Source: Candidatus Obscuribacterales bacterium (GTDB lineage Bacteria; Cyanobacteriota; Vampirovibrionia; Obscuribacterales; Obscuribacteraceae). From it: DNA of 64,000 nucleotides. The notes below the pieces were generated by a model. It was not told where the DNA came from and ran no database searches. It saw only the letters and a list, made by a program, of their open reading frames with translations. Made by a program: the position numbers and the translations under genes. Location of the stretch: assembly GCA_020634035.1 (NCBI GenBank), contig JACKCM010000006.1:310001-374000 (forward strand), given 5' to 3'. Positions 34,421-43,438 of this stretch are shown here, in pieces (the stretch's first letter is position 1; every line of letters begins with the position of its first letter).

Positions 34421-35116
34421 TCAGCTCTCGACACTCATCTCTACTTCATACATTCCGGAATCCACGTCTGTTATGACCTCTCCCTGTTTCAGAGAGATTA
34501 CCCGCCTGCGCATCGTGTTGACGATGGTGTGGTCATGGGTCGAGATCAAAACCGTTGTGCCTCTCTCTGAGATCCGGGCAAGAAGCTGCACAATCTCCAG
34601 GGATGTGGCCGGATCAAGGTTACCGGTGGGCTCGTCGGCCAGAAGAACCGGAGGACCATTCACTATCGCCCGGGCGATTCCTACCCTTTGCTGCTCTCCA
34701 CCGGAGAGTTCATCTGGATAGGCGGCTGCTTTGTCTTCTAGATTCACCACATTCAGTGCACTGGTTACCCGCTTGCGCACATCCTTCTCGTCGACACCGA
34801 GTGCCCTGAGGATGTAGGCGACGTTATCGTAAGCGGTCTGCCGGGGAAGCAATTTATAGTCCTGAAAAACAATTCCGAGTCTTCTTCGAAGAAGAGGAAT
34901 CTGCCTGGAGCCTAGCTTGTTGAGATTGACCCCACCAATGAAAACATTGCCGGCGGTAGGAACTTCTTCACGATAGAGAAGACGCATCAGGGTCGACTTA
35001 CCGGCTCCGGAAGGTCCGACAAGGAACGCGAACTCGCCCAGAGCCACATGAAGGTTAATGTCCTTCAGGGCCGGACGACCGCCATAACTCTTGGAGACGT
35101 TTTGTAATCGAATCAT
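34421..35116 (-). CDS. ftsE: Cell division ATP-binding protein FtsE
   Basis: This 231-residue ABC ATPase is recognised by Walker A GPSGAGKST, the Q-loop segment IVFQDYKLLPRQTAYDNV (FtsE-typical), signature LSGGEQQRVGIARA and Walker B LLADEPTGNLDP. It drives FtsX at the inner membrane during division. The adjacent FtsX gene confirms the assignment over lipoprotein-export ATPases. It is the first gene of the pair. Confidence 0.96.
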   Translation of the reverse strand: MIRLQNVSKSYGGRPALKDINLHVALGEFAFLVGPSGAGKSTLMRLLYREEVPTAGNVFIGGVNLNKLGSRQIPLLRRRLGIVFQDYKLLPRQTAYDNVAYILRALGVDEKDVRKRVTSALNVVNLEDKAAAYPDELSGGEQQRVGIARAIVNGPPVLLADEPTGNLDPATSLEIVQLLARISERGTTVLISTHDHTIVNTMRRRVISLKQGEVITDVDSGMYEVEMSVES

Positions 35117-35263
35117 TTGACACCGATTTACCTGAAAGGGCGCTAATTCTTGACCACCCTTGAAACTATGGAACCGTCAGGATAACAAGCAACTTACAAC
35201 CGGGCAAAATCATAACATGTTCGACTGCCGGCAGCCTTGAAAAATATCAACCTTGCATTATCT

Positions 35264-35995
35264 TTAAGCATTCTTGTCTTTCAAAAAAGCGGCGGATACC
35301 ACGAAGCATGGTCCACACAGGCGATTTTCACCGTGTAAACGCAGTTCGGCATTACCGCAGCTTCCACACACCGAAGAGCCATTCTGCTGGAGCCAGGCGC
35401 GTCTTCTTAAGTCTCGCTCATATATTTCGACAAAGCGGGATGAGACCTCGGTGGGCGCAAGATTTTCTTTGAAATTTTCTAATTCGGCAAGCTCCTCCGG
35501 ACCCAGCTCCAGGGCAGCAAGCTCCTCTTTAGAGGGCTCCCGGGGTCCCTGAGCCCCTCCGGACTCTCTGAGCAAGGCATCGGCAGCGATTTGCTCTTCG
35601 AGGATTTTGAGACGTGAATAGCCTTTGATGTCGAAGCGCAGTCCCTTGAGCTTGATTCCGACACTGCGGGCCATCTTGTGCAGATTGGTGAGAATATCCT
35701 GTTTACGAAGCGACAGCTCCTGGGCAACAGCGCTGTCTTTGACCGCCACAACAAGATTGCGCTCATAATCGAAAAAAATAGGCTTCGACAAACTGGCCCA
35801 GGGCTCACCGACAACGTGGGACCACATAGACATGAAAGTGTGCTCCCGGAGCCGCTTTTCAATGCCGTACTTATTTACGACCTTACTCAGCACCGTCGAA
35901 AGAGAGCTGAATTTCTTATTTCTTCTGCCGCCTCTTCCGCTTCGCACCAAGACCGGTACCTCTGTTATGGATGTTATGAAAGTTAGCAACCGCAT
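35264..35995 (-). CDS. DUF721 (DciA-like) protein with C-terminal zinc ribbon
   Basis: The 243-residue protein contains a DUF721 domain at about residues 30-130 (FMSMWSHVVGEPWASLSKPI, LVVAVKDSAVAQELSLRKQDI), the fold of DciA, which loads the replicative helicase DnaB in most bacteria lacking DnaC. After an acidic linker it ends in a zinc ribbon (CGSC-x12-CGPC). That ribbon is not part of canonical DciA. The first ATG (35995) has no Shine-Dalgarno; a TTG/GTG near 35948 preceded by AGAGG is an alternative. No dnaA, dnaN or gyrB neighbours as in many DUF721 loci. Confidence 0.8.
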   Translation of the reverse strand: MRLLTFITSITEVPVLVRSGRGGRRNKKFSSLSTVLSKVVNKYGIEKRLREHTFMSMWSHVVGEPWASLSKPIFFDYERNLVVAVKDSAVAQELSLRKQDILTNLHKMARSVGIKLKGLRFDIKGYSRLKILEEQIAADALLRESGGAQGPREPSKEELAALELGPEELAELENFKENLAPTEVSSRFVEIYERDLRRRAWLQQNGSSVCGSCGNAELRLHGENRLCGPCFVVSAAFLKDKNA

Positions 35996-36145
35996 TACAG
36001 TTTACTGCAACCTAAGGGAATTTCCTCTAATTCAAGAGAATCTCGGATTCACAATCAGAGCCTGTGCGTTATAATTCTGCAGATTCAGCCGATATTCTAT
36101 GGCTTCCCGGAAACGTGGATGTTCATATTTTGGAGAAAAAAACTA

Positions 36146-36514
36146 ATGGAGAACGCATCGGTGCTGGCAAACGAAAAAATAGAAGCATTACAAAAACGAT
36201 TCAACGCAGACGCGGCCAAAAACCTGTCGGCTACCTATTTGATCACTATCAAAGGAGAAGGTGGCGGCTCCTGGCTCACAAAGATATCTAACGGAGCCTG
36301 TGAATTTACCGCTCAAGAGCCTGGCTCCGAAGAAGCCAAAGCAAAAGCGGATTGCTTCATATCCATCGACGCCGATGATCTCGAGATGATCCTCGCCGGC
36401 AGAATGACGGCGATGACCGCAGCCATGTCCGGCATCCTCTCCATCGAAGGAGAGCTTGGTCTCGCCATGCAACTGGTTCCCGTCTTCTTCGAAGGTCAGG
36501 CACCTTTCATTTAA
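36146..36514 (+). CDS. SCP2-like sterol carrier domain protein
   Basis: ATG 36146 with GGAG 10 nt upstream is favoured over an earlier ATG at 36119. The 122-residue protein is a single SCP2 domain: LSATYLITIKGEGGGSWLTK, KADCFISIDADDLEMILAG, MSGILSIEGELGLAMQLVPV. SCP2-like proteins bind hydrophobic ligands in a pocket. In bacteria they occur alone or in enzymes; the ligand is unknown. It is convergent with aroE and shares a terminator. Confidence 0.85.
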   Translation: MENASVLANEKIEALQKRFNADAAKNLSATYLITIKGEGGGSWLTKISNGACEFTAQEPGSEEAKAKADCFISIDADDLEMILAGRMTAMTAAMSGILSIEGELGLAMQLVPVFFEGQAPFI

Positions 36515-36552
36515 AGACACTGTATGCAGTGACAAAACAATTCAATCATTTC

Positions 36553-36589
36553 AAAACCAGTCCCGTCACCAAATCGCGGGACTGGTTTT
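36553..36589. terminator. Bidirectional terminator between the SCP2-like gene and aroE
   Basis: AAAACCAGTCCCG and CGGGACTGGTTTT form a 13-bp perfect stem with T/A runs at both ends. The aroE stop codon overlaps one end. Confidence 0.93.
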
Positions 36590-37445
36590 ATTTTGAGTCT
36601 AGAGCGGCTTCCAGGGCGGATTTATCTATGCTGACTCCGGTCCAGATTCGAAAAGACTCGAGAGCCTGGTGCATGAGCATGCCCCAGCCGTCTATCGCTC
36701 TATAACCCTGATCGCGAGCCGCTTCCACCACCAGGGTAGAGACGGTCGACCCGGGTGGAGCGTAGACCAGATCGAACACCAGGGCTGTTTTATTAAGACA
36801 GGAGAATAGAGAAGAGAACTCTACGGGCAGCCTGCGACCCCCCTGCCCAAAGGGAGCGCAGTTGACCAGAAGATCGAAATCGCTTTTTACCGTCACCGAT
36901 TCAAGCGCCTCAAAACTACATTCGCCTATTTGTCCACAGAACCCATTCAAAAAATCCTGCACCGAATCACGGCTTCGACCAGCGATGGCAATTCTGCGAT
37001 AGCCTTTTTCTAATAGAGCAATCACCACAGCCCTGGCCGCACCGCCATAGCCATAGACAATGGCACTCGCCCCGGGGTATCCATGCTCGGTCTCTGCCAG
37101 CGCCGTCCTGAAGCCATAGACATCTGTGTTATAGCCTTTCAATATACCGCTTGTATTGTCGTATACAACGGTGTTGAGGGCTCCCAGGATCTCGACTCTG
37201 CTATCGGCTTCGTCGACAAAACTTCGCATCGCAATCTTATGGGGGATGGTTACATTTATCCCCAGCGGTCCCCGACCCTCTTTCATAGTCCGCATAAAAG
37301 AGGATAGCTCCTCTTCCGGCAGGTCAAAAAGCTGGTAGCCACCGGAAAGACCGGCAAGGTTTAATAACGCGCCATGGATTGCCGGGCTTCTGGAATGCTC
37401 GATGCCCTTTCCTACCAGTCCCAGCAAATAGTTTGTCCGAGTCAA
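36588..37445 (-). CDS. aroE: Shikimate 5-dehydrogenase
   Basis: AroE reduces 3-dehydroshikimate to shikimate with NADPH in aromatic amino acid synthesis. The 285-residue product shows GKGIEHSRSPAIH (shikimate binding), NVTIPHK (catalytic Lys), GALNTVV, KGYNTDVYGF and the nucleotide-binding VYGYGGAARAVV followed by GRSRDSVQ. All hallmarks are present and the length is normal. It begins with TTG 4 nt after the exbD stop, so it is probably translated by coupling at the end of the exb operon, an unusual setting for aroE. Confidence 0.95.
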   Translation of the reverse strand: MTRTNYLLGLVGKGIEHSRSPAIHGALLNLAGLSGGYQLFDLPEEELSSFMRTMKEGRGPLGINVTIPHKIAMRSFVDEADSRVEILGALNTVVYDNTSGILKGYNTDVYGFRTALAETEHGYPGASAIVYGYGGAARAVVIALLEKGYRRIAIAGRSRDSVQDFLNGFCGQIGECSFEALESVTVKSDFDLLVNCAPFGQGGRRLPVEFSSLFSCLNKTALVFDLVYAPPGSTVSTLVVEAARDQGYRAIDGWGMLMHQALESFRIWTGVSIDKSALEAALDSK

Positions 37446-37448
37446 ATT

Positions 37449-37877
37449 CTAGTAATTGGTCGTCTGGATTGTGGCGACTCTCATACGCTTGATACCAATC
37501 TGAGAACAGGCGTTCATGATAGCGATGATATCTTTCTGCTTGCAGTTACCATCAGCGTTGACGGTCACAGGCATGTCTTCTACACCGAGGTTCTTGATGA
37601 TACCACCCAGAGTGTTCTGAATCGTCGCTTCATCGTTGCTCTCCAGGGTTTTGCCCTGAATAGCGACCCTGCCTTCCGCGTCCACATCTATCATGATGGT
37701 CTTGGTGCGGGAGTTCTCTTTTTTGGCGTTATAAGTTTCGGGCGGCTTGATTTTGAGCTCAGACTTATCGATAAGGGGAGCGATCAGAATCATGATCACC
37801 AGGAGAACCAGGAACACATCAGTTAAAGGAGTGATATTGATGTTCTCGAAAGACTCACCAGATGCTCCCATGGACAT
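37449..37877 (-). CDS. exbD: ExbD/TolR family biopolymer transport protein
   Basis: This 142-residue protein has one N-terminal transmembrane helix, containing the proton-path Asp in PLTDVFLVLLVIMIL, and a periplasmic domain with KTIMIDVDAEGRVAIQGK. With ExbB/TolQ it forms the proton-driven motor that energises TonB- or TolA-type proteins across the envelope. It follows exbB closely and precedes aroE by 4 nt. Confidence 0.93.
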   Translation of the reverse strand: MSMGASGESFENINITPLTDVFLVLLVIMILIAPLIDKSELKIKPPETYNAKKENSRTKTIMIDVDAEGRVAIQGKTLESNDEATIQNTLGGIIKNLGVEDMPVTVNADGNCKQKDIIAIMNACSQIGIKRMRVATIQTTNY

Positions 37878-37909
37878 GCTCGATCACCCCCTTTCTGCTT
37901 ATCCGAATC

Positions 37910-38557
37910 CTAGCTGTAGTTGGCTTCGCCGGCTTCGGCTTCGGCAACGAAACTGAGGAAGAGAAGTTTCAAGAGCTGGAAGTCATCATTGAAACGTTTA
38001 ACGATGTTGGTATACCAGTTGTTGAAGATAACGGCGATGATAGCGACCAGAAGACCATAACCTGTAGCAATCAGCGCTTTCGCAACACCGATTACAACGG
38101 TCTGGGTACCACCACCGGATGCACCGAGTTCGTCCAGGGTGAATACAACCCCGACAACAGTACCGAACAGTCCAAGGAAGGGACAGGTGGCACCTACGGT
38201 ACCAAGAACGGCGATGTTCTTCTCTAACTTTCTGGAGACCAGACCAACGGTGATATCGAAGGCTTTGGAGAAGTCTTCTTTCTGCTCCGCCAGAAGTCGC
38301 ACCCCTTCTTCGGCGACCTCGCCGACCACTCCGCCGAGACGGCTGCAAGTAGCCTGAGCTTTCTGAAGATTGCTGTTCTCCAGCTCTCTTTGCAGTTGGT
38401 GAATGAAGGCAGTCACATCTCTACGGTTTTGTTGGTAATAGAGATACCTCTCAACAATCACCGCCACGGTCCACACAGAACAGATGGTAATCGGAATGGA
38501 CGCGAACCAATCTTTCAAAGCGAACTCGATGAAGTAGGTAAGAATTTTGTTTTCCAT
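37910..38557 (-). CDS. exbB: MotA/TolQ/ExbB proton channel protein
   Basis: This 215-residue protein has three membrane helices. The conserved ExbB core is clear: LGTVGATCPFLGLFGTVVGVVFT and then GVAKALIATGYGLLVAIIAVIFNNW. It assembles as a pentameric channel with ExbD in the inner membrane. It lies between the TonB-like gene and exbD, giving a complete TonB-like energiser operon. Confidence 0.95.
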   Translation of the reverse strand: MENKILTYFIEFALKDWFASIPITICSVWTVAVIVERYLYYQQNRRDVTAFIHQLQRELENSNLQKAQATCSRLGGVVGEVAEEGVRLLAEQKEDFSKAFDITVGLVSRKLEKNIAVLGTVGATCPFLGLFGTVVGVVFTLDELGASGGGTQTVVIGVAKALIATGYGLLVAIIAVIFNNWYTNIVKRFNDDFQLLKLLFLSFVAEAEAGEANYS

Positions 38558-38592
38558 GTGTGCTCCAATTCACTCCTAGCCAGAAAAGTCTA

Positions 38593-40221
38593 TCAGAATC
38601 GACGAAATGTGCCAGCACTTCTACCGCTCTTGAAGACGTTGTAATCAAATGTGAATTGAATATCCACGTCGTCCGGAGCGCCCGCTGGTAACGGTCTGAA
38701 TGGTGCGGCGTTGGTCACGGCCTTGAGAGCAGCCTGGTCGGCAATGGCCAGTCCCGAAGAACGAGCCAGTCTCAAGTTGGACATGGTGCCGTTGCGATGG
38801 ACCTTGAAAACGACCATGACCCGTTTACTTTCGTTACCTTTAGGAGGGAACCAGGCCCGTTTGATACGTCTTTGCAGGTCAGCCATATATGGCCCGAAAT
38901 CGATATCTTTCTCCGCTGCCAGAGAGGGTCTGCCCTCGCCGTCTTTTTCCGGATTACCTTGTACTCCCTGACCGGAGCCGCCTCCACGAGGAGCAGGAAC
39001 CGATGGTGCCACCGCCAGAGACGGTCCGGAACTGCCGCCGCCAGATCCGCTGCCGGCCTTAGAAGGAGCCGGTGCAGGACCGGGACTGCCGCCGCCATGC
39101 TTGGAGCCGCTGGAGCCTCCGCCTGCCATGATCGGTACGGGAGAGCGACTGCCGCCACCACCAGAGGAGCCGGTTTTTATAGATGCGATAGGGGCCGGCG
39201 CAGGACCGCCCTGGGCTGCGCCCGAAGCTGAGGCGATACGAGGAGCCGGGACCGATGGTGCTCCTACGTTGCCTACGGAAACCGGGGCAGGAACCGGAGA
39301 TGGTGCCGAGCGAGGTGATGCCGGTGCTTTGGCGAATGGGTTAGGGATATTGAAAGGTGTGGGAGCCGCTTTGGGAGCAGGCGAAGGAGATGGAGCCCTG
39401 GTCGGACTCGGAGTCGGTGTCGGACGAGGAGTTGGCGACGGAGACGGGGTCCTGCTCGGGGTCGGTGTCGGGCGCGGAGTCGGTCTGGGACTGGGGCTCG
39501 ACTTCGGAGTCGGAGATGGTGCTTTGGCCGGTTGCTGCGGCTTGGGCTGAGCTTTGGGAGCCGGCTTGCTCGCCGATTTCGGCGCCGGTGAAGGCGGTGT
39601 CGGACGCTTGTTAGGATCGCGCTTACCGGCATCCTTCGAGTTATGCTCGGCTTTGCGCCTTGACTTGACCTTCTTCTTTACTTCTTCCTGGTTCTGGATG
39701 AATTCGATATCGGTGATCTGAACCCTGGGAGGCGGCGGAATAAGGAAGAAGAAAGCAAGAATGAGAAAGGCGATCATGCACGAGACATGAAGAAGATAAG
39801 AGCCGGAGGTAGCTTCGGGCATCTCCAGAATCACGTCCGCGTACAGAGACTTTCTGCGTCTGTGGGCGGCATGTTCGAAGGCATCTCGCATTGAGAAAGC
39901 GATGAAAGAGATGAAAAGACCGAGCAATACAAGAGATGCCGGGCTGCCGATGCCCATCTCACCCATAGAATGAATCAGTTGCTGGTTCGGTGCGATATTG
40001 AAATTACGACCGAAACTATCGAGAGCACTGAGAATAGGACCGTTAAACAGTATGCAGAGGAAAGTAATAAAGTTAATGACACCGGCACACAAGAACAACA
40101 GACCTTTCCGACTTTCGCCGTTGTAGAACTGGCCCAGACCAGGAATGATCGACATCATTAGGGCCATATTCGGATCGCGTTGGGGCTGCTGCATGTTCGG
40201 ATAATTAGATGAGGTAGCCAT
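38593..40221 (-). CDS. Multi-TM protein with C-terminal TonB domain
   Basis: This 542-residue protein begins with a TM2/DUF5683-like unit (SIIPGLGQFYNGESRKGLLF) and has three membrane segments in the first ~170 residues, ending at IAFLILAFFFLIPPPPRVQI. A long Pro/Ser/Ala-rich spacer follows (about 200-430, PTPRPTPTPS). The C terminus is a TonB domain: RIKRAWFPPKGNESKRVMVVFKVH...AALKAVTNAAPFRPLPAG. The family usually has a single N-terminal helix, so the extra N-terminal membrane unit is unusual. It is followed by exbB (36 nt) and exbD, so it most likely spans the periplasm and transmits ExbBD energy to outer-membrane partners. Confidence 0.88.
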   Translation of the reverse strand: MATSSNYPNMQQPQRDPNMALMMSIIPGLGQFYNGESRKGLLFLCAGVINFITFLCILFNGPILSALDSFGRNFNIAPNQQLIHSMGEMGIGSPASLVLLGLFISFIAFSMRDAFEHAAHRRRKSLYADVILEMPEATSGSYLLHVSCMIAFLILAFFFLIPPPPRVQITDIEFIQNQEEVKKKVKSRRKAEHNSKDAGKRDPNKRPTPPSPAPKSASKPAPKAQPKPQQPAKAPSPTPKSSPSPRPTPRPTPTPSRTPSPSPTPRPTPTPSPTRAPSPSPAPKAAPTPFNIPNPFAKAPASPRSAPSPVPAPVSVGNVGAPSVPAPRIASASGAAQGGPAPAPIASIKTGSSGGGGSRSPVPIMAGGGSSGSKHGGGSPGPAPAPSKAGSGSGGGSSGPSLAVAPSVPAPRGGGSGQGVQGNPEKDGEGRPSLAAEKDIDFGPYMADLQRRIKRAWFPPKGNESKRVMVVFKVHRNGTMSNLRLARSSGLAIADQAALKAVTNAAPFRPLPAGAPDDVDIQFTFDYNVFKSGRSAGTFRRF

Positions 40222-40651
40222 GGTAAGAGGTCAGTCCTTAGGAATCGGTTATTTATCAGGTATCCGCCGATTGAGAATCCGATTCGATTGACTTCAATTA
40301 AAAAGAAACGCGTGCGCCTCTTGAAAATATTGTCAGACTTCCCCTTAAGAGTTTGTCCTATAGGACCGACAGTACGCATTAACGTTTTGTAAGTATAACA
40401 CCTTATCTTCAAAATAACCGTATAGGCAATTCATATGGATGCGGATGGTATCGAATATACGTGCGCGCTCTGGCTTTGCTCAAACAGGGCGGATTGTCAA
40501 CGCCAACTCAATCATAGGTCAACCGCAAGACCAGACGCATCGACGTTTAGATCAGTTTCCACCTGTGGATAGACCCGAAAAAATTTCAGGGTTTTCCCTA
40601 GGAAGAGAAAACCCTGATAGAGATTTTTATAAAGAACGGACTGTCACAAGA
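40222..40651. other. Intergenic region upstream of the tonB-like operon
   Basis: 430 nt lie between the start of the TonB-like gene and the stop of the glycine-zipper gene, both on the minus strand. It contains the terminator of the upstream gene (40578-40618). AT-rich sequence at 40330-40440 probably holds the operon promoter, but I could not place clear -35/-10 boxes. No supported ORF. Confidence 0.5.
40578..40618 (-). terminator. Terminator of the glycine-zipper gene
   Basis: On the minus strand TCAGGGTTTTC pairs with GAAAACCCTGA around a 10-nt loop. A seven-base T-rich run follows. Confidence 0.9.
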
Positions 40652-41620
40652 CTACATCATCGGCATGCGCAGCTCTTCAGCAAGCTGAATCTTGAACTCA
40701 TCGCCAGGTCTCAGATCGACCTTCTTACCTTTCTTGGAAAGCAGAATAGCGATACCGACTGCAAGACCTACACCGGCTCCGATCATCGCTCCGCCTGCCC
40801 GGCCTATGCCGCTGCTGCTACCAGATGAGCTGCTGCTGGAGCCACCTCCGGCAAGAGCACCGATGCCCAGGCCGACCAGAGTAGGCAATGCCACCGCTCC
40901 GGTATCAATGGCGATATCTTTCATGCCGCGTCTTGCGTGGACAACACCACCGCGTGCCACCAGATTGGCCACAATCGGAATCTGCCTGTTGTCGGGTGTC
41001 GTAATGGTATCGAATTTCATAGCCACCGAACCTGAACGGTTCATGTGCCGGGGAGAGTTAAGCTGGGCTATTCGTCCTTTGATAATCGAGCCGGCAGGAA
41101 TCACAGTGGCACCATCAATGCTCAAATCTTCCGCGGTTCTAGCCGAGAATTCATCAGCCTCCTGGCTGGTATCACTGTCGACTGCGGTATCCATGATGAT
41201 AGGAATCTTTGTTCCGGTCGGAACCACTCTTACATAACCCTGAAGAAGTTTAGCGGTCTTTTTGCCGTCGGCACTATCTTTAGTGTCATCGGAACTCGCC
41301 GTCTCTTCGGTGGCTTCGGTTTGAGCCGGTTCACTCTCGGCGGTCTCAGGAGTTTCTTCCTTCGCTTCATCGAGCGTAGGTTCTTCTGCCTTCAAGCCGA
41401 AATCCGTGTTAGAGCCGGATCCGGATTCAACATCGGTTTCAGTTTTAGATTCTGTCTCAGAATCGCTCTCATCTATAGGACCGAGCATCGAATTGTCCGG
41501 ATTATAGATTTTGAAATTGAGCTGGGGCTCCGAATCTGCCAGGGCAGGCAAGACCGAAGCCGGTGACAGCAAAAGCACCGAAAGGGTCAGAGCAAGGATT
41601 GGCTTGGAGAATAAGCGCAT
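40652..41620 (-). CDS. Secreted glycine-zipper protein with VirB10-like segment
   Basis: ATG 41620 (GGAG upstream) starts a signal peptide (PILALTLSVLLLSPASVLPALA), giving 322 residues. A Glu/Thr/Ser-rich acidic linker covers about 50-125. The domain that follows (VVPTGTKIPIIMDTAVDSDT, then IPAGSIIKGRIAQLN) resembles the TrbI/VirB10-like pattern found in outer-membrane-associated proteins. A glycine-zipper region with a hydrophobic helix (GIGRAGGAMIGAGVGLAVGI) lies near the C terminus, suggesting membrane insertion or oligomerisation. No enzymatic motif. Single gene with its own terminator. Confidence 0.78.
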   Translation of the reverse strand: MRLFSKPILALTLSVLLLSPASVLPALADSEPQLNFKIYNPDNSMLGPIDESDSETESKTETDVESGSGSNTDFGLKAEEPTLDEAKEETPETAESEPAQTEATEETASSDDTKDSADGKKTAKLLQGYVRVVPTGTKIPIIMDTAVDSDTSQEADEFSARTAEDLSIDGATVIPAGSIIKGRIAQLNSPRHMNRSGSVAMKFDTITTPDNRQIPIVANLVARGGVVHARRGMKDIAIDTGAVALPTLVGLGIGALAGGGSSSSSSGSSSGIGRAGGAMIGAGVGLAVGIAILLSKKGKKVDLRPGDEFKIQLAEELRMPMM

Positions 41621-41986
41621 GTTAAGAGGTCTCCAGAACTGATGACTCATCTTCTTCGACCGCCGAAGGTTATCAGAACCTTCTTCCTTTAAACTTTCTA
41701 CCGCCGCTTCCCATAATCTGGTGAAGTTAGAGGGAAAGCAAAAGCAGTCAAGTGGCCGAGGGTTGTCAGTCTAACACGGACCTCGAACCTCTAAGATTAG
41801 CTTGTTCTAGGAAAAGTCCCCCTCCACAGGAGGACCCAGTGCAAGCCAGCCGGAATATGTAACAGCGTCTTATCATCCGCTATATCCACAAAACTATGAG
41901 TTTCTTGAGTTTTATAAAATTCCGCATATAAAATGAGTGGGTATTAAATAGTAGAGAGCCGCATTCAATATAAAGAGGTAGCGAAA
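41621..41986. other. Divergent intergenic region
   Basis: 366 nt between the divergent glycine-zipper and zinc-ribbon genes. It holds a plausible promoter for the plus-strand gene (41905-41932) and nothing else that I can support. Confidence 0.5.
41905..41932 (+). promoter_or_regulatory. Candidate promoter for the zinc-ribbon repeat protein
   Basis: TTGAGT (41905-41910) and TATAAA (41927-41932) are separated by 16 nt, 55 nt before the GTG start at 41987. Confidence 0.5.
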
Positions 41987-43438
41987 GTGAAACAGTGCCC
42001 GATTTGCCAGACATCCAACGATGCGCAAGCGCTGTTTTGTGCCGAATGTGGTCATCGCTTCCAGACCCAGGGCTCAGCACCGGGTCCAGGTCCAGGTCAA
42101 GGACAGGCTCCGCCCCAGCCCGGCCTCGGGCAGGCTCCACCGCATGCACCGGCTCAGCAGCAGCCCCAGCCCAAGCCAAAACCTAAGAAGGTAAAACTGC
42201 ATTCGCCCATTCTAGGAGACCAGGAAGACGACCTGGATGATGAGTTCGACAGACCCAAACAAGCCCCGGGCAAGAGCAAAAAGTCCCTGCGCTCTCCTCT
42301 ACTGGGCGGCGAAGATGATGAACCCTTATCTGAATATCCTCGCAGGGGTCCCAGAGTCTCGACCGGCCTGGATACTTCGGCCACTTCAGGCTCCACCGCG
42401 AAGAAAGGTAAGTCGAAGCTGCGTTCACCGCTTCTGGGAGAAGAGGACGAAGATTTCGATCAAGACTTCGAGCCTGGGGCTGGACACGGAACCGGACATG
42501 GAACCGGACATGGAAAAGGATTAAGATCACCGCTTCTGGGTGGTGAAGGTGGAGATAGCTTCGACAGCGCACCGCCGTCCAGATCTTTATCGGGCAAACC
42601 CGGCGGAAAAGCGCGCCTTCGCTCACCGGTGCTTGGTGGTGGCGACGACCTTTACGATCCTTATGATGATGACTATGAAGAGACCGATGAGGGGGACCCC
42701 AATGTCCTTCGCTCTCCTCTTTTGATGGCAAGAACTCCCAAACACGAGTTGGCCAGAATACCGCAACCCGAAAACAGTCCTGGCTCTGGTCCTGGTCCTG
42801 CACCTGGATCTGCACCTTCACCTGCGCCTGCCCAACCTCAGATTCCGCAGATGCCCCAGATGCCCAGAACCCCTCAGATGCCTCCAATGCCGGCGCTGGG
42901 CGAACTCCCCCAACAACAAATACAGCCAGTCCAGCCTGTTCAGCCGATTCAATCTCCGGCTCAAGCGGCCAGTATGCCGCCGTTGCCGATGCCATCGCAG
43001 CCCACTGCGCCTCCTGCACCCGTGCCGACTCCGGCCGCCTCAGCCCCCGTTCCCGTTCCTGTTCCAGTTCCGGCACCGGCTCCTGCCCCAACACCTGCAC
43101 CGGTCAAGGAAGAAACAGCCGATATCGGACCAAAAGACCGACGCGGCAAAGACCGAAGAACCGGAGGCAGAGAAAGACGTTCATTTTCTTCGCTCCGTGA
43201 CGATGAGCCCAGACGGGATGACAACTTCCAGGCCCCCCAGGCTCCAGTGTCATCATGGCCGTATATGGCGATAATCATTACAGCCGGCTTAGCTATGCTG
43301 TATAAGCTGTTCTACCTGGTGTATATAGTGAAAACTTTCGGGATTCCGAAAAACGAGGCGATGATCTTCGATCAGCTCATCATGGCGATGGCTTTCGGCG
43401 GTCTCATAATTTTCGCCATTGGTGCGAAGAAGAGTTAA
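41987..43438 (+). CDS. Membrane-anchored zinc-ribbon protein with six LRSPLLG-type motifs
   Basis: This 483-residue protein begins with a zinc ribbon (CPIC-x13-CAEC, residues 4-21). A disordered region follows that carries the short motif L-R/H-S-P-L/I/V-L-(G) six times, at residues 71, 101, 145, 179, 211 and 241. Each motif follows basic residues and precedes acidic ones. A Pro/Ala/Gln-rich stretch (about 255-375), a basic patch (KDRRGKDRRTGGRERRS) and two C-terminal transmembrane helices (about 423-450 and 460-480) complete it. The cytoplasmic part is therefore tethered to the inner membrane. The motifs could be docking sites or Ser-Pro phosphorylation sites. The start is GTG with AGAGG upstream. 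No family name known to me. Confidence 0.8.
   Translation: MKQCPICQTSNDAQALFCAECGHRFQTQGSAPGPGPGQGQAPPQPGLGQAPPHAPAQQQPQPKPKPKKVKLHSPILGDQEDDLDDEFDRPKQAPGKSKKSLRSPLLGGEDDEPLSEYPRRGPRVSTGLDTSATSGSTAKKGKSKLRSPLLGEEDEDFDQDFEPGAGHGTGHGTGHGKGLRSPLLGGEGGDSFDSAPPSRSLSGKPGGKARLRSPVLGGGDDLYDPYDDDYEETDEGDPNVLRSPLLMARTPKHELARIPQPENSPGSGPGPAPGSAPSPAPAQPQIPQMPQMPRTPQMPPMPALGELPQQQIQPVQPVQPIQSPAQAASMPPLPMPSQPTAPPAPVPTPAASAPVPVPVPVPAPAPAPTPAPVKEETADIGPKDRRGKDRRTGGRERRSFSSLRDDEPRRDDNFQAPQAPVSSWPYMAIIITAGLAMLYKLFYLVYIVKTFGIPKNEAMIFDQLIMAMAFGGLIIFAIGAKKS

Noticed and set aside
39101..39550. Gly-rich plus-strand frame
   Set aside because: Antisense of the TonB-like Pro-rich spacer.
42183..43100. 305-codon minus-strand frame
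   Set aside because: Antisense shadow of the LRSPLLG protein, without any recognisable domain.
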